From: Verrucomicrobiaceae bacterium
GTDB taxonomy: Bacteria; Verrucomicrobiota; Verrucomicrobiia; Verrucomicrobiales; Verrucomicrobiaceae
Length of the DNA: 64,000 bases
Assembly (NCBI GenBank): GCA_021151605.1
Contig: JAGKWZ010000005.1
Span: 1-64,000, forward strand
Reading direction: 5' to 3'
The notes under the pieces were generated by a model, which made no database searches, was not told the DNA's origin, and worked only from the letters and a program-made list of their open reading frames with translations. Position numbers and translations under genes: made by a program. This document shows, one piece after another, positions 10,166 to 18,146 of the stretch. Numbering within the stretch: the stretch's first letter is position 1; the number at the start of each line of letters is the position of its first letter.

Positions 10166-10906
10166 TTAGCAGGCAAAGCCGAGAGCACTGAACACGCCAG
10201 TCAAATCCTCGGGCACGGGCGCTTCGATCACGGTTTTCAAACCCGAGGCAGGGTGTTTGAACTCAAGCCGGTGGGCATGGAGGGCGAGACGCTTCAGGCC
10301 GAGCGACTGACGTAGGCGTTTGTTCATCGAGAAGTCGCCATACACATCGTCGCCAGCGAGCGGATGCTGGCGTGAGGTGGCTTGGACGCGGATTTGATGG
10401 GTCTTTCCTGTGATCAGGGCGATGTCGAGAAGGCTGAGGCGCTCCTGAGCGTGGTGGGCTTTAACCTCGTAGCGCAGTTCGGCATTCGGCGGGCGGCCTT
10501 TGATGACTTGGGTGCGCACACTGCCGTCGGCACGAGCGGTGCCGAGGTGATCCAGCCAGGTGCCTTTCGGCGGCAGTGAACCCCGCACGAGGGCGAGGTA
10601 GCGTTTTTGGATGGCGTCTTCCTCAAACAAGGCTCGGCAGCGGTCGGCGGTCTTTTCATCCAGAGCAGCAAGTAGAGCGCCGGAGGTATCCTGATCGAGC
10701 CGGTGAATAAGCCAGACTTTGCCCGCCGGGCCATCGAAGCAGCGTCGTTCGAGGTCATACTTACCCTCAAAGGCTGCTCGGTTCTTCGGATCGAGGCGGG
10801 CGGAGTTCGGGTGCGAGAGTACGCCTGCGGGCTTGTTGATCACGATGATGAAACGATCCCGGTGGAGGATCGGGCATTGGGTGATCAACGGTGCTGCGTC
10901 GGGCAT
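10166..10906 (-). CDS. RluA family RNA pseudouridine synthase
   Basis: A 246-residue single-domain pseudouridine synthase without an S4 domain. The catalytic motif is HRLDQDTSG (residues 68-76), with the nucleophilic Asp at 71. Supporting motifs are [11 protein letters not shown] near the N-terminus, [10 protein letters not shown], and [21 protein letters not shown] (read as KTHQIRVQA then [10 protein letters not shown]). The length and the lack of an RNA-binding domain resemble TruC or RluA more than RluD. It isomerises uridine in tRNA or rRNA; the target site cannot be read from sequence. It is on the same strand as and upstream of the DUF1501 gene, 32 bp apart, and may be co-transcribed with it. 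Confidence 0.9.
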   Translation of the reverse strand: MPDAAPLITQCPILHRDRFIIVINKPAGVLSHPNSARLDPKNRAAFEGKYDLERRCFDGPAGKVWLIHRLDQDTSGALLAALDEKTADRCRALFEEDAIQKRYLALVRGSLPPKGTWLDHLGTARADGSVRTQVIKGRPPNAELRYEVKAHHAQERLSLLDIALITGKTHQIRVQATSRQHPLAGDDVYGDFSMNKRLRQSLGLKRLALHAHRLEFKHPASGLKTVIEAPVPEDLTGVFSALGFAC

Positions 10907-10937
10907 GGGCGGCGAGGTTTAGCCAGCCTCAGATGAC

Positions 10938-11573
10938 TCAAGCCGCGATGTAGTCGGCGAAGGCACCGATGATGACGGTGACGGACATGGCGCCGGCGTC
11001 GGGGAAGCCGATGCAGGCTTCGCCAAGGGTTTTGGCGCGGCCAAACTTGGCGACCATGGCCTTGCTGGCTTCGAGTCCGCCGAGTGCGGCTTCATTGATG
11101 GCGGCGATGGCGTCGGGGAGAGGTTGCCCGGCGACTTCGGCGGCTTTTTCAGCAGCGGGCTGCATGGCATCGACGACGGTTTTGTCACCCACGGCGGCTC
11201 CACCGCGCTGTTTCACCCCATCGACACCGGCCTGGAAAAAGGCGGCGAGACCGGCGGAGTCGAGGCTGTCTTTGCCAGCGAGGGCTTTGCCGCCGTTGCG
11301 GAAGAAGGTGCCAAAGATGGCTCCTGAGGCACCGCCCATGCTGCTCATCATTTTGGTGCCGACGATGACAAAGGCTTTCTCGACGGATTCGACATCACCG
11401 GCTTCGAGACCTTCCTTGGCGGCGGTCATGCCGCGCTGCATGCCGAGGCCGTGGTCGCCATCACCGAGGTTGCGGTCGGCTTCGGAGAGCTGGGGCTCGG
11501 CGGCGATGATACGATCGCAGGCGAGGATGAGCATGGCTTTGACTTCGGCGGGGGTGAGGCTGGTTTTCGGCAT
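10938..11573 (-). CDS. DhaL-type dihydroxyacetone kinase ADP-binding subunit (DAK2 domain)
   Basis: A 211-residue, all-helical DAK2-domain protein. The Mg-ADP binding pattern D33-x4-D38-x-D40 is present in DRNLGDGDHGLGMQRG, with the same spacing as the three metal-binding Asp residues of E. coli DhaL. Further DhaL landmarks are MMSSMGGASGAIFGTFF and the C-terminal PDAGAMSV segment. In PTS-linked systems DhaL transfers phosphate with DhaK (the dihydroxyacetone-binding subunit) and DhaM. No dhaK or dhaM lies within the window; the neighbours are rluA-like and DUF58 genes. It may act with a partner encoded elsewhere. The DhaL fold is confident; the substrate is not. Confidence 0.85.
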   Translation of the reverse strand: MPKTSLTPAEVKAMLILACDRIIAAEPQLSEADRNLGDGDHGLGMQRGMTAAKEGLEAGDVESVEKAFVIVGTKMMSSMGGASGAIFGTFFRNGGKALAGKDSLDSAGLAAFFQAGVDGVKQRGGAAVGDKTVVDAMQPAAEKAAEVAGQPLPDAIAAINEAALGGLEASKAMVAKFGRAKTLGEACIGFPDAGAMSVTVIIGAFADYIAA

Positions 11574-11627
11574 GGCGCGCGGATGGTGAAGGTTTGTGGG
11601 CAGGCGTCAAGGACGGAGACACGTGGG

Positions 11628-12932
11628 TCAAATCCTGCCGCTGGCTTTGAGGTCGAGATAACGGTTGGCGAGGGCGATGGGCAGGTGCTGGGCGGTTTCG
11701 TCCACGGTGGGGATGTGGCGGGCCTCCAGCGTGCGGAGGACCTGGGCGCGCTGGCTTTCGTAATGACTGAGCGCGCCGTAGCTGAGGGCGTCCTGGATAT
11801 TGGCGATGGGACGGGCGGCGCGGGTTTCCATCTCAGCTTCGCGCAGGGTGGCGACGAGGACGATGTGTCGCTTTTGCAAAAGATGGACGGCTTTGCTGAG
11901 GTGGCTGGTGTCCTCGGTGCGGAGATTGGTGAGCAGGATGATGAGGGCGCGGCGGCGCTGGAGGGCCATGACGCGCTCGGAGGCCTCAATGAAGTCACTG
12001 GGCTCGGTGGTGGCTTCGTAATCGTAGAGGTGGTTCAGCAGGCGCGGCATGGCGGGCAGGCCTTTGACGGGCTTCAGCCAGCGCTGGATGCCGCCAAATC
12101 CGGCGACTCCGACTTCGTCGCCCTGGCGGAGGGCGATGTAGGAGATGAGGAGCATGGCATTGAGGCAGTGGTCGAACTGGCTGAGCTCGCCATCCATGGC
12201 GCGCATTCGGCGGCCGCAGTCGGGGACGAGGAGGACGCTCTGGTCGCGCTGCTCCTCGAATTCGCGGCTGATGAGCACCTGACGACGAGCGGTGGCCTTC
12301 CAATCGACTTTCGAGAGGACGTCGCCGTCCTGGTAGTCGCGGAGTTGGTGGAAATCGAGCGTGGCACCCCGGCGGCGGCGTTTGATGATGCCCATCTGCT
12401 CTTCGCGGTTGGCAGTGGCGAGCAGGGTGTAGCGGACGATGGGCTCGTAGTTTGGGTAGCAGCGGGTTTCACTCGGCGAGCCGGGGCGGTAAAGCCGATG
12501 CCAGAGGCCGAAGCTGGACCTGATGAGCACATGGGCCGGGGCAAAGGTGTGCTGGCCGCGGCGGGTGAAATGCGCCTCGTAGGAGAGTTCCACGGGTTCG
12601 CCAGGAGGGAGGGTGAGTGTCAAGGGCAGGCCGATAGCTTCGGCCTCGGCGGGCAGGCCATCGTGGACGGTGACGTGCAGGGACCTCGCCAAAGTGTGGC
12701 GGAGGGAGAGGGTGACGAGGTCTTTCACCCCGAGGGCAAAGCGGCCAGGCAGGGTGCGGGTAAGTGCCAGTCGATCCGCCTTTGGCAGCGTGAGCCAGTC
12801 GATGAGTGCAGCGAGGAGGAAGGCCGCACCCGCGATGATCCAAAGCACCTGCAACTGGGGCCAAATCGACGCGGCAAGACCGAGCAAGGTCCAGGCGACA
12901 ACGAGTCGGAGGGTAAGAGAGGTGGGGCGCAC
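11628..12932 (-). CDS. DUF58 domain-containing membrane protein
   Basis: A 434-residue protein that starts with two adjacent membrane helices (LRLVVAWTLLGLAASIW; LWIIAGAAFLLAALIDWLTL). A beta-rich region follows, and then the DUF58 signature: RDYQDGDVLSKVDWKATARR, then REFEEQRDQSVLLVPDCGRRM. The part after it is VWA-like (AMDGELSQFDHCLNAML, RRALIILLTNLR). DUF58 proteins are usually encoded with MoxR ATPases and VWA membrane proteins and are thought to assist assembly of metal- or envelope-dependent complexes. No MoxR gene is next to it here; the nearest VWA protein is at 4324-6714. It sits between purU and dhaL on the same strand. Confidence 0.88.
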   Translation of the reverse strand: MRPTSLTLRLVVAWTLLGLAASIWPQLQVLWIIAGAAFLLAALIDWLTLPKADRLALTRTLPGRFALGVKDLVTLSLRHTLARSLHVTVHDGLPAEAEAIGLPLTLTLPPGEPVELSYEAHFTRRGQHTFAPAHVLIRSSFGLWHRLYRPGSPSETRCYPNYEPIVRYTLLATANREEQMGIIKRRRRGATLDFHQLRDYQDGDVLSKVDWKATARRQVLISREFEEQRDQSVLLVPDCGRRMRAMDGELSQFDHCLNAMLLISYIALRQGDEVGVAGFGGIQRWLKPVKGLPAMPRLLNHLYDYEATTEPSDFIEASERVMALQRRRALIILLTNLRTEDTSHLSKAVHLLQKRHIVLVATLREAEMETRAARPIANIQDALSYGALSHYESQRAQVLRTLEARHIPTVDETAQHLPIALANRYLDLKASGRI

Positions 12933-12986
12933 TGAAAGAGAGGAAAAGGGGAAACCTGTGACTTGGCGAGCCCAAACTGCGTCGGC

Positions 12987-13841
12987 TCAATCGAAGACGA
13001 CGGTCTTGTTTCGATAAACGAGCACCTGATCCCGAGCGTGCCACCAAAGAGCCTTGGCGAGGACGGTCTTTTCCAGATCGCGCCCGAGGCGGACGAGGTC
13101 CTGGACGGTGTCCTCATGGCTCACGCGCATGACATCTTGATGAATGATGGGACCTTCATCGAGGTCGGCGGTGACGTAGTGGCTGGTCGCCCCGATGATT
13201 TTGACCCCGCGCGCGTGGGCTTGATGGTAGGGCTTTGCCCCCACGAAGGCCGGCAGGAAGCTGTGGTGGATGTTGAGGATCTGATTGGGAAACGCAGCGA
13301 TCATGGCCGGGCTGATGATCTGCATGTAGCGGGCGAGCACGACCGTGTCGATGCGCTCCTTTTTGAGCAGTTCGATCTGGGCGGCCTCCTGCTGGAGCTT
13401 GTTTTCCTTGGTGATCGGGAAGTGGTGGAAGGGGATGTCGAAGCGCTCGGCCGCAGGGCGGAGGGTGTCGTGGTTGGCCACAATGAGGGGAATATCCACT
13501 GGCAGGTCACCGGCCTCGTGACGGGCGAGAAGGTCGTAGAGACAGTGGTTTTCCTTTGTTACGAAAAGGGCGATGCGCTTCCGCTGGCTGGCGAAGTGGA
13601 GGCGCATCTGCATTTCATGACGACGAGCCATGGGCTGGAGACGGGAGAGAATCTCCTCTTTCTCCAAGGTGAAGTTTTCTAGACTCCACTCCAGTCGCAT
13701 GAAAAAGGCGTCCTGATCGGGATCGATGTGCTGCTGGAGGTCGATGATATTCCCGCGGTGGGAAAAAATGAATCCCGTGACATCATGGACAAGACCTGGG
13801 CGGTCTGGGCAGTGGATAAGAAGCGTGGCAGTGTCAGGCAT
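12987..13841 (-). CDS. purU: Formyltetrahydrofolate deformylase
   Basis: A 284-residue protein of standard PurU length. Residues 1-85 form an ACT domain (LLIHCPDRPGLVHDVTGFIF), and the C-terminal domain is a formyltransferase fold (KRIALFVTKENHCLYDLL). The active-site residues of that fold are present: N190-I-H192 within QILNIHHSFLPAFVGAKPY, and D228 in TADLDEGPIIHQD. The enzyme hydrolyses 10-formyl-THF to formate and THF, balancing one-carbon pools and supplying formate for PurT. The ACT domain suggests regulation by glycine or methionine as in E. coli. Upstream of the start (13842 onward) lies a 294-bp non-coding stretch with its likely promoter. Confidence 0.95.
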   Translation of the reverse strand: MPDTATLLIHCPDRPGLVHDVTGFIFSHRGNIIDLQQHIDPDQDAFFMRLEWSLENFTLEKEEILSRLQPMARRHEMQMRLHFASQRKRIALFVTKENHCLYDLLARHEAGDLPVDIPLIVANHDTLRPAAERFDIPFHHFPITKENKLQQEAAQIELLKKERIDTVVLARYMQIISPAMIAAFPNQILNIHHSFLPAFVGAKPYHQAHARGVKIIGATSHYVTADLDEGPIIHQDVMRVSHEDTVQDLVRLGRDLEKTVLAKALWWHARDQVLVYRNKTVVFD

Positions 13842-14135
13842 GAGTCAACAAAGTGACGCAGAGCATGGTGGCGAACGGCGCGAGAGACAAGAGCGAAGGC
13901 GAGGCAGCTTCGTTGACGCTGAAGATGATAAGCACTCGCAAGCGCATCTCTATAGAATACTCCAAGAGGGTTCGCCCTTGTCCACCATAAAGTGATGACA
14001 ATGAGGCCGAAGGCCCGAAATCAACACATAAAAAGTCTTTACACGTTCACACCATTATGGTTCAAATCTATAAATTAGCGAAGAATAGCCCGCTTAATCT
14101 GTTTTTACCTGTTCGAGCTCTCAACAAATCCAATC
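13842..14135. other. Divergent intergenic region between purU and the Gly-rich exported protein gene
   Basis: About 294 bp without a gene I can support. The half nearest 14135 is clearly AT-richer than its surroundings (for example near 14020-14110). It must contain the promoters for purU (minus strand) and the downstream plus-strand gene. I see no riboswitch-like conserved element, tRNA or long inverted repeat. Confidence 0.4.
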
Positions 14136-15305
14136 ATGAAAAAAGCCCCGCTCTACGCATTGCTGGCAAGCACCTGCCTCATAACTGTCTCCGTGGCCAA
14201 ATGGAGCAAACTTCCTGGAGCTGAAAATAAACCGGTAAACATGTCCCTTTCTGTAGCCGGCACGTCTGTGGTGAGTTCGAGTGGTATCAATCCGTCAAGC
14301 GGATTGGTCTCAGGTGATCCTCTGCGTGCCATCACGATTGATGCGGGCAAAACGGAGGCTATCCTCAAATTGGCTGTTCAATCCTATGTTGATAAGGCTT
14401 CATTCGTTAGTGATGGCCTGGAAGGAAAAGTTAGTGCGTCCACTAGCTCCGATGGCAAGGCTTGGAATGCTTCAACGAGCGTTGTTTTTACTCCCACCCA
14501 AAGAAATGTGGCGATCAATCTGGGGCGTGCCCAGGGTAGATATTTACGTCTTGAATTTGAACTTATCCGCGGTGGAAGCATCCGCAGTTTCCAGGCTTTT
14601 GGTGCTTACTCTGAAGCTGATTTCAAGCTGTCAGATGCTCCAGACAATGATGGGCCTTCCATCAACCTTGCCTCGGGCATCGGTGGTGGACGCTTGATTT
14701 ATGTGAATCCAGAAAGCTATGGAGATCGCAATGACGCCAGTCTGTTTAATCAAATCGAATTCCCTGAATCCGATGACAAATATAGGACGGCAGTTTATGA
14801 CCTCGGTCAGGTTCGCTCCCTTAGTGAGTTTGGCTCGGTGCATTCTCCGCGTCCCGTTCGTCTTAATGTGTATGCCTTCGAGTCACTTCCTGAAAAGGAA
14901 GATTGGCGCGGACGTCTTGCATTTGATCCGACCGTATTCGACACCACTGAACCAGTTGCATCTGGTGACGAGTCAGTTGGCACTGGGTCCATCAAGGTAA
15001 AGCCAAAATCGGTCGTGAAGGCACGCTATGTGGCTCTTCGCTGGGAGCCAGATTTTAACCCTCCAAGTTTCGTAGCTTCGGCTTCCCTTACGACCAATGG
15101 AGTCAATGTTACTTTCACACCGCCTGGAGATGGTTATAAGCCGGGCGGAAATTCTCCTTCTGGTGGTGGCGGCACGGATGGTTCTGGTTCTGACGGGTCA
15201 AGTGGTGGCGGTGGCGGTGGCGGAAGTTCTTTCATGAGCAATTCTCTTTCGAACGCTGGAACTGGATTTGCAGCCTCTGCTGGTGGGCCGAGCAGAAGAC
15301 CGTAA
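14136..15305 (+). CDS. Exported Gly-rich protein with F5/8C-like region
   Basis: A 389-residue protein with a Sec signal peptide (MKKAPLYALLASTCLITVSV). Residues ~50-150 have the strand pattern of discoidin/F5-8C-like domains (AVQSYVDKASFVSDGLEGKV, then GRAQGRYLRLEFELIRGG), ending with a hydrophobic strand and SFQAFG. A second copy of similar layout may follow (YRTAVYDLGQVRSLSEFGS, ARYVALRWEPDF). The C-terminal ~60 residues are a low-complexity Gly/Ser tract (GGGGTDGSGSDGSSGGGG). Third codon positions are less GC-rich than in neighbouring genes. A strong terminator follows at 15332-15362. A surface or extracellular binding role is inferred only from the domain-like pattern. Confidence 0.75.
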   Translation: MKKAPLYALLASTCLITVSVAKWSKLPGAENKPVNMSLSVAGTSVVSSSGINPSSGLVSGDPLRAITIDAGKTEAILKLAVQSYVDKASFVSDGLEGKVSASTSSDGKAWNASTSVVFTPTQRNVAINLGRAQGRYLRLEFELIRGGSIRSFQAFGAYSEADFKLSDAPDNDGPSINLASGIGGGRLIYVNPESYGDRNDASLFNQIEFPESDDKYRTAVYDLGQVRSLSEFGSVHSPRPVRLNVYAFESLPEKEDWRGRLAFDPTVFDTTEPVASGDESVGTGSIKVKPKSVVKARYVALRWEPDFNPPSFVASASLTTNGVNVTFTPPGDGYKPGGNSPSGGGGTDGSGSDGSSGGGGGGGSSFMSNSLSNAGTGFAASAGGPSRRP

Positions 15306-15331
15306 CAACCTCCACCATTTACATATTTCTG

Positions 15332-15362
15332 AGGGCGACGGAGATTTTCCGTCGCCCTTTTT
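15332..15362 (+). terminator. Rho-independent terminator of the Gly-rich exported protein gene
   Basis: A perfect 10-bp stem GGGCGACGGA / TCCGTCGCCC with a 5-nt loop, followed by a run of T residues (15358-15362). The stem can be extended by one A-T pair. It ends just before the 3' end of the convergent deoC gene. Confidence 0.92.
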
Positions 15363-15367
15363 CATGG

Positions 15368-16306
15368 TTAATACCCGTCGGTGGCATCACTGAAGTTCCA
15401 TGGGACTTGGTAGGCACCGGTGCGCTCCTTTTCGAGCTGGCGAACGAGATCGTTGAGCAGCGCAGAGGCACCGAAGCGGTAGCGGCGATTGTTCAGCCAT
15501 TGATCGCCGAGAGTTTCTTTGACGGCGATGAGGAACTGCAGCGCCTGCTTCGCCGTGCGTATGCCGCCGGCGGGTTTCATGGCGATGGGGACGCCAGTTG
15601 AAAGGAAGTGATCGCGGATGGCCTCCAGCATGACTTGGTTGTTGGCGAGCGTGGCATTCGATGAGGTCTTGCCAGTGCTCGTTTTGATGAAGTCGCCAGG
15701 GCGAATCACGCGCATGGCAAGGAAGCTGGCGGCGCGGATGTTGTCGTAGGTTTCGAGTTCGCTGACTTCGAGGATGACTTTGAGCGTGGATGATCCGCAG
15801 GCTTCGACCACGGCGGCTATCTCATCCTGCATGCGACCGAATTCGCCGGCTAGAAAGGCACCACGGTTGATGACCATGTCGATCTCATCCGCGCCATCTG
15901 CTACGGCACCGCGGACTTCGGAGAGGCGCATTTTCAGCGGAGTCTGACCGGATGGGAAAGCCGTCGCTACAGAAGCGATCTTCACCTTGGTTCCGCCGAC
16001 ATGTTTCTTCGCGTACTTTACCATGGAGGGATAGACACAGACAGCAGCTGTGGAAGGAATATCGCCCGTGTCGTGCGGTGTGAGCGCTTTTTGGCAAAGG
16101 GAGGCAACTTTGCCGGGTGTATCTTTACCCTCAAGAGTGGTTAGATCTACCATCGTCACGGCAAGTCTCAGACCAAAGACCTTTGAGTTTTTTTTCAGGC
16201 TGCGCGTGGTGTATTTCGCGACTCGTTCCTCGATACCGACTTGATCGACGGTGCCGATGTCATCAATGAGTCGGCGAAAACTAATAGGCGCTTTGTCGGC
16301 GTGCAT
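15368..16306 (-). CDS. deoC: Deoxyribose-phosphate aldolase, long form
   Basis: A 312-residue DERA. The catalytic residues are present: the Schiff-base lysine K208 in DFIKTSTGKTSSNAT, K244 in MKPAGGIRTAKQAL, and D143 in EIDMVINRG. The enzyme cleaves 2-deoxyribose-5-phosphate to glyceraldehyde-3-phosphate and acetaldehyde in deoxynucleoside catabolism. It is about 50-60 residues longer than E. coli DeoC because of an N-terminal extension, and its C-terminus (RFGASALLNDLVRQLE) is like the long animal-type DERA, whose length is also near 318. No other deo genes lie nearby. Convergent with the Gly-rich protein gene. Confidence 0.93.
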   Translation of the reverse strand: MHADKAPISFRRLIDDIGTVDQVGIEERVAKYTTRSLKKNSKVFGLRLAVTMVDLTTLEGKDTPGKVASLCQKALTPHDTGDIPSTAAVCVYPSMVKYAKKHVGGTKVKIASVATAFPSGQTPLKMRLSEVRGAVADGADEIDMVINRGAFLAGEFGRMQDEIAAVVEACGSSTLKVILEVSELETYDNIRAASFLAMRVIRPGDFIKTSTGKTSSNATLANNQVMLEAIRDHFLSTGVPIAMKPAGGIRTAKQALQFLIAVKETLGDQWLNNRRYRFGASALLNDLVRQLEKERTGAYQVPWNFSDATDGY

Positions 16307-16453
16307 CCGCAGCTTTTACATGAGAAATGGGTTGGCTGGCAATACTGGATTGATTCAGAAGAAAAGTAGATCGAGCCTCCAACATTGGTTTCATCTCTGG
16401 CAATGTTTCCAAGAAACCAGGAATGAGTTCTGAAGATCGTCGAGCGGTTTTGT

Positions 16454-18028
16454 TTAGAGGCTGGGCTCTAATGTGGGAAGCTCGTAGCAGACGGCTTCCT
16501 GATCGTTGCGAAGGAGTAGATAGCGACCGGCGAGGGTGGGGTGGTTCCAGGTTTTGCTGCTTAGAGCGTCGAGTTTGCTGAGTGCCTGGAAGCCTTCCGG
16601 CTTTGCGGCGCAGAGGTGCACGGCTCCGTCTTCACTTTGAATGATGACGAGTTCGCCTACGAGCAAACTCTGGCCGGAGGCAAAACGACCTTCTTTCCAT
16701 AGGCGCTCGCCATTTGTGATGTCAAGGCAGGCGAGGCGGCCATCGTCGAGCCCGTAGAGGTGGCCATTGTGCAAGGCTGGGCTGTTGAATTGGGTCTTCA
16801 TTTTCATGCTGGTCCAGAGTTCGGTGGCGGTGAGTTTGCCATCCGATCCGGCTTTGATTTCGAGCAGCTTGCAGCCCATGCCGTAGCCAGCGGACAGAAA
16901 AATTTGGTTTGGGGAAATGACGACTGGCTGGGAGGCTTTGGGCCACTTTTCGATACCCCAGGGATGTTCGAGTATGATGCTCCCGGAAGCTGGGTCGTGG
17001 GCGGAGAGGGAGCGGGCGTTGTTACTTAGAATGACGCGTTTGCCGACCAACGTGGCTAGGATGGGGGAGGCGTAACTGGCCTGATCGTCACCAGCTTTCC
17101 ATGCTGGGCTGCCGCTGTCGATATGGTAAGAAAAAAGGACGGGTCCGCGTGTGTTTCCGCCAGTGACGATAATTTGATGATCGACGATGAGCGGTGATGC
17201 GCAGATGCCCCATTCGATGTTGGCGATTTTGTTTTCTTCTAGGACGCGGCGCTGCCAGATGGGCTTGCCGGAGATGGCGTCGAGGCAGTTCAGTATGCCA
17301 GTTGCACCGTAGGTATAGACGCGGCCTTCGTGAATGGTTGGTGTGGCGCGAGGCCCATCTCCCCCCTGCCACTGACTGAAGCGTGCTTTGTCGGCATGAC
17401 TCCAGAGCAGTTTTCCGGTGAGTAGTTCATAGCAGGTGATGAGTTCTTCTTCACCGCGCTGCTCCTGGGTGTAGGCGCGGCCTTGGACGACGGCATAAGC
17501 GGACCAGCCTGCGCCGATGGCTTGCCGCCAGAGCTGTTTGGGTGGTGTTTTTAGCCAATCCTTTACCAGGCCGATGTCGGGAACGGTGCCATCGCGGCTG
17601 GGACCGAAGAACTGGGGAACATCTGCGGCCTGATTGAGGCGCGGATCAGCTTTCAGGGAAGTGGATGAGTTCGCTTGCGGCAAAGTGACATCGAGGGCGG
17701 GCTTTGAGATGGATGACCAGCGCCAGACGAGCTTTGGCAGACCGCGGCCATCGATGACGCCATCGACTCGAAGGAGCAGCTTGAAAGCGATGATGGAAAT
17801 GATGAGTGCGGCGAGGCCCCTGAGCCTTGTTTTGCCTGAAAAACGCGAGGCGATCAGGAACCAAAAGGTAAGCAGTATGCCCGCAAGTAGGGGAATGGCT
17901 GTGGTGATCCAGCCTTTGAGATTACGCTCCAGTTCTTCGCTTTGCGTAACCCAGAGGAGGCTGGCGATGGCAAGCACGGCCACGAGAATGGGGAATTTTG
18001 GAACGGTGCGGCGGTGTGACTCGGACAT
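16454..18028 (-). CDS. Membrane-anchored PQQ-like beta-propeller protein
   Basis: A 524-residue protein from the ATG at 18028 (MSESHRRTVPKF); an in-frame start at 18091 would overlap the histidine kinase terminator. Three membrane helices lie in the first ~100 residues (FPILVAVLAIASLLWV; IPLLAGILLTFWFLI; LAALIISIIAFKLLL). The rest is a PQQ-enzyme-like propeller with recurring blades: ITCYELLTGKLLWSH, LNCLDAISGKPIWQR, LACLDITNGERLWKEG. PQQ-binding residues cannot be verified; many such propellers are non-enzymatic (BamB-like) or planctomycete/verrucomicrobial outer-layer proteins. PQFFGPSRDGTVPD is typical of the "outer membrane protein assembly factor BamB family" annotation in these phyla. 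It follows the histidine kinase gene but is separated from it by a terminator. Confidence 0.85.
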   Translation of the reverse strand: MSESHRRTVPKFPILVAVLAIASLLWVTQSEELERNLKGWITTAIPLLAGILLTFWFLIASRFSGKTRLRGLAALIISIIAFKLLLRVDGVIDGRGLPKLVWRWSSISKPALDVTLPQANSSTSLKADPRLNQAADVPQFFGPSRDGTVPDIGLVKDWLKTPPKQLWRQAIGAGWSAYAVVQGRAYTQEQRGEEELITCYELLTGKLLWSHADKARFSQWQGGDGPRATPTIHEGRVYTYGATGILNCLDAISGKPIWQRRVLEENKIANIEWGICASPLIVDHQIIVTGGNTRGPVLFSYHIDSGSPAWKAGDDQASYASPILATLVGKRVILSNNARSLSAHDPASGSIILEHPWGIEKWPKASQPVVISPNQIFLSAGYGMGCKLLEIKAGSDGKLTATELWTSMKMKTQFNSPALHNGHLYGLDDGRLACLDITNGERLWKEGRFASGQSLLVGELVIIQSEDGAVHLCAAKPEGFQALSKLDALSSKTWNHPTLAGRYLLLRNDQEAVCYELPTLEPSL

Positions 18029-18088
18029 GGGTAATGAATACGCGGCACTAAGCGGGCGGACAATTTTTGTTCCGTGAGTTTGTATACA

Positions 18089-18123
18089 CAAAAAAGAGCA
18101 CGAAGAGGCGGTGCTCTTCGTGC
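18089..18123 (-). terminator. Rho-independent terminator of the histidine kinase operon
   Basis: On the minus strand a perfect 10-bp stem GCACGAAGAG / CTCTTCGTGC with a 6-nt loop is followed by six or more T residues (complement of the A tract at 18089-18095). It lies directly after the stop of the 18147-20129 kinase and separates it from the PQQ-like gene. Confidence 0.92.
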
Positions 18124-18146
18124 CCTGTTTGGCTGTTGGGGGGAGA

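Noticed and set aside
11451..12935. Long plus-strand frame opposite the DUF58 and DhaL genes
   Set aside because: It is antisense to two well-recognised genes and its composition (Gly/Glu/Val-rich, no motif) fits a shadow in GC-rich DNA.
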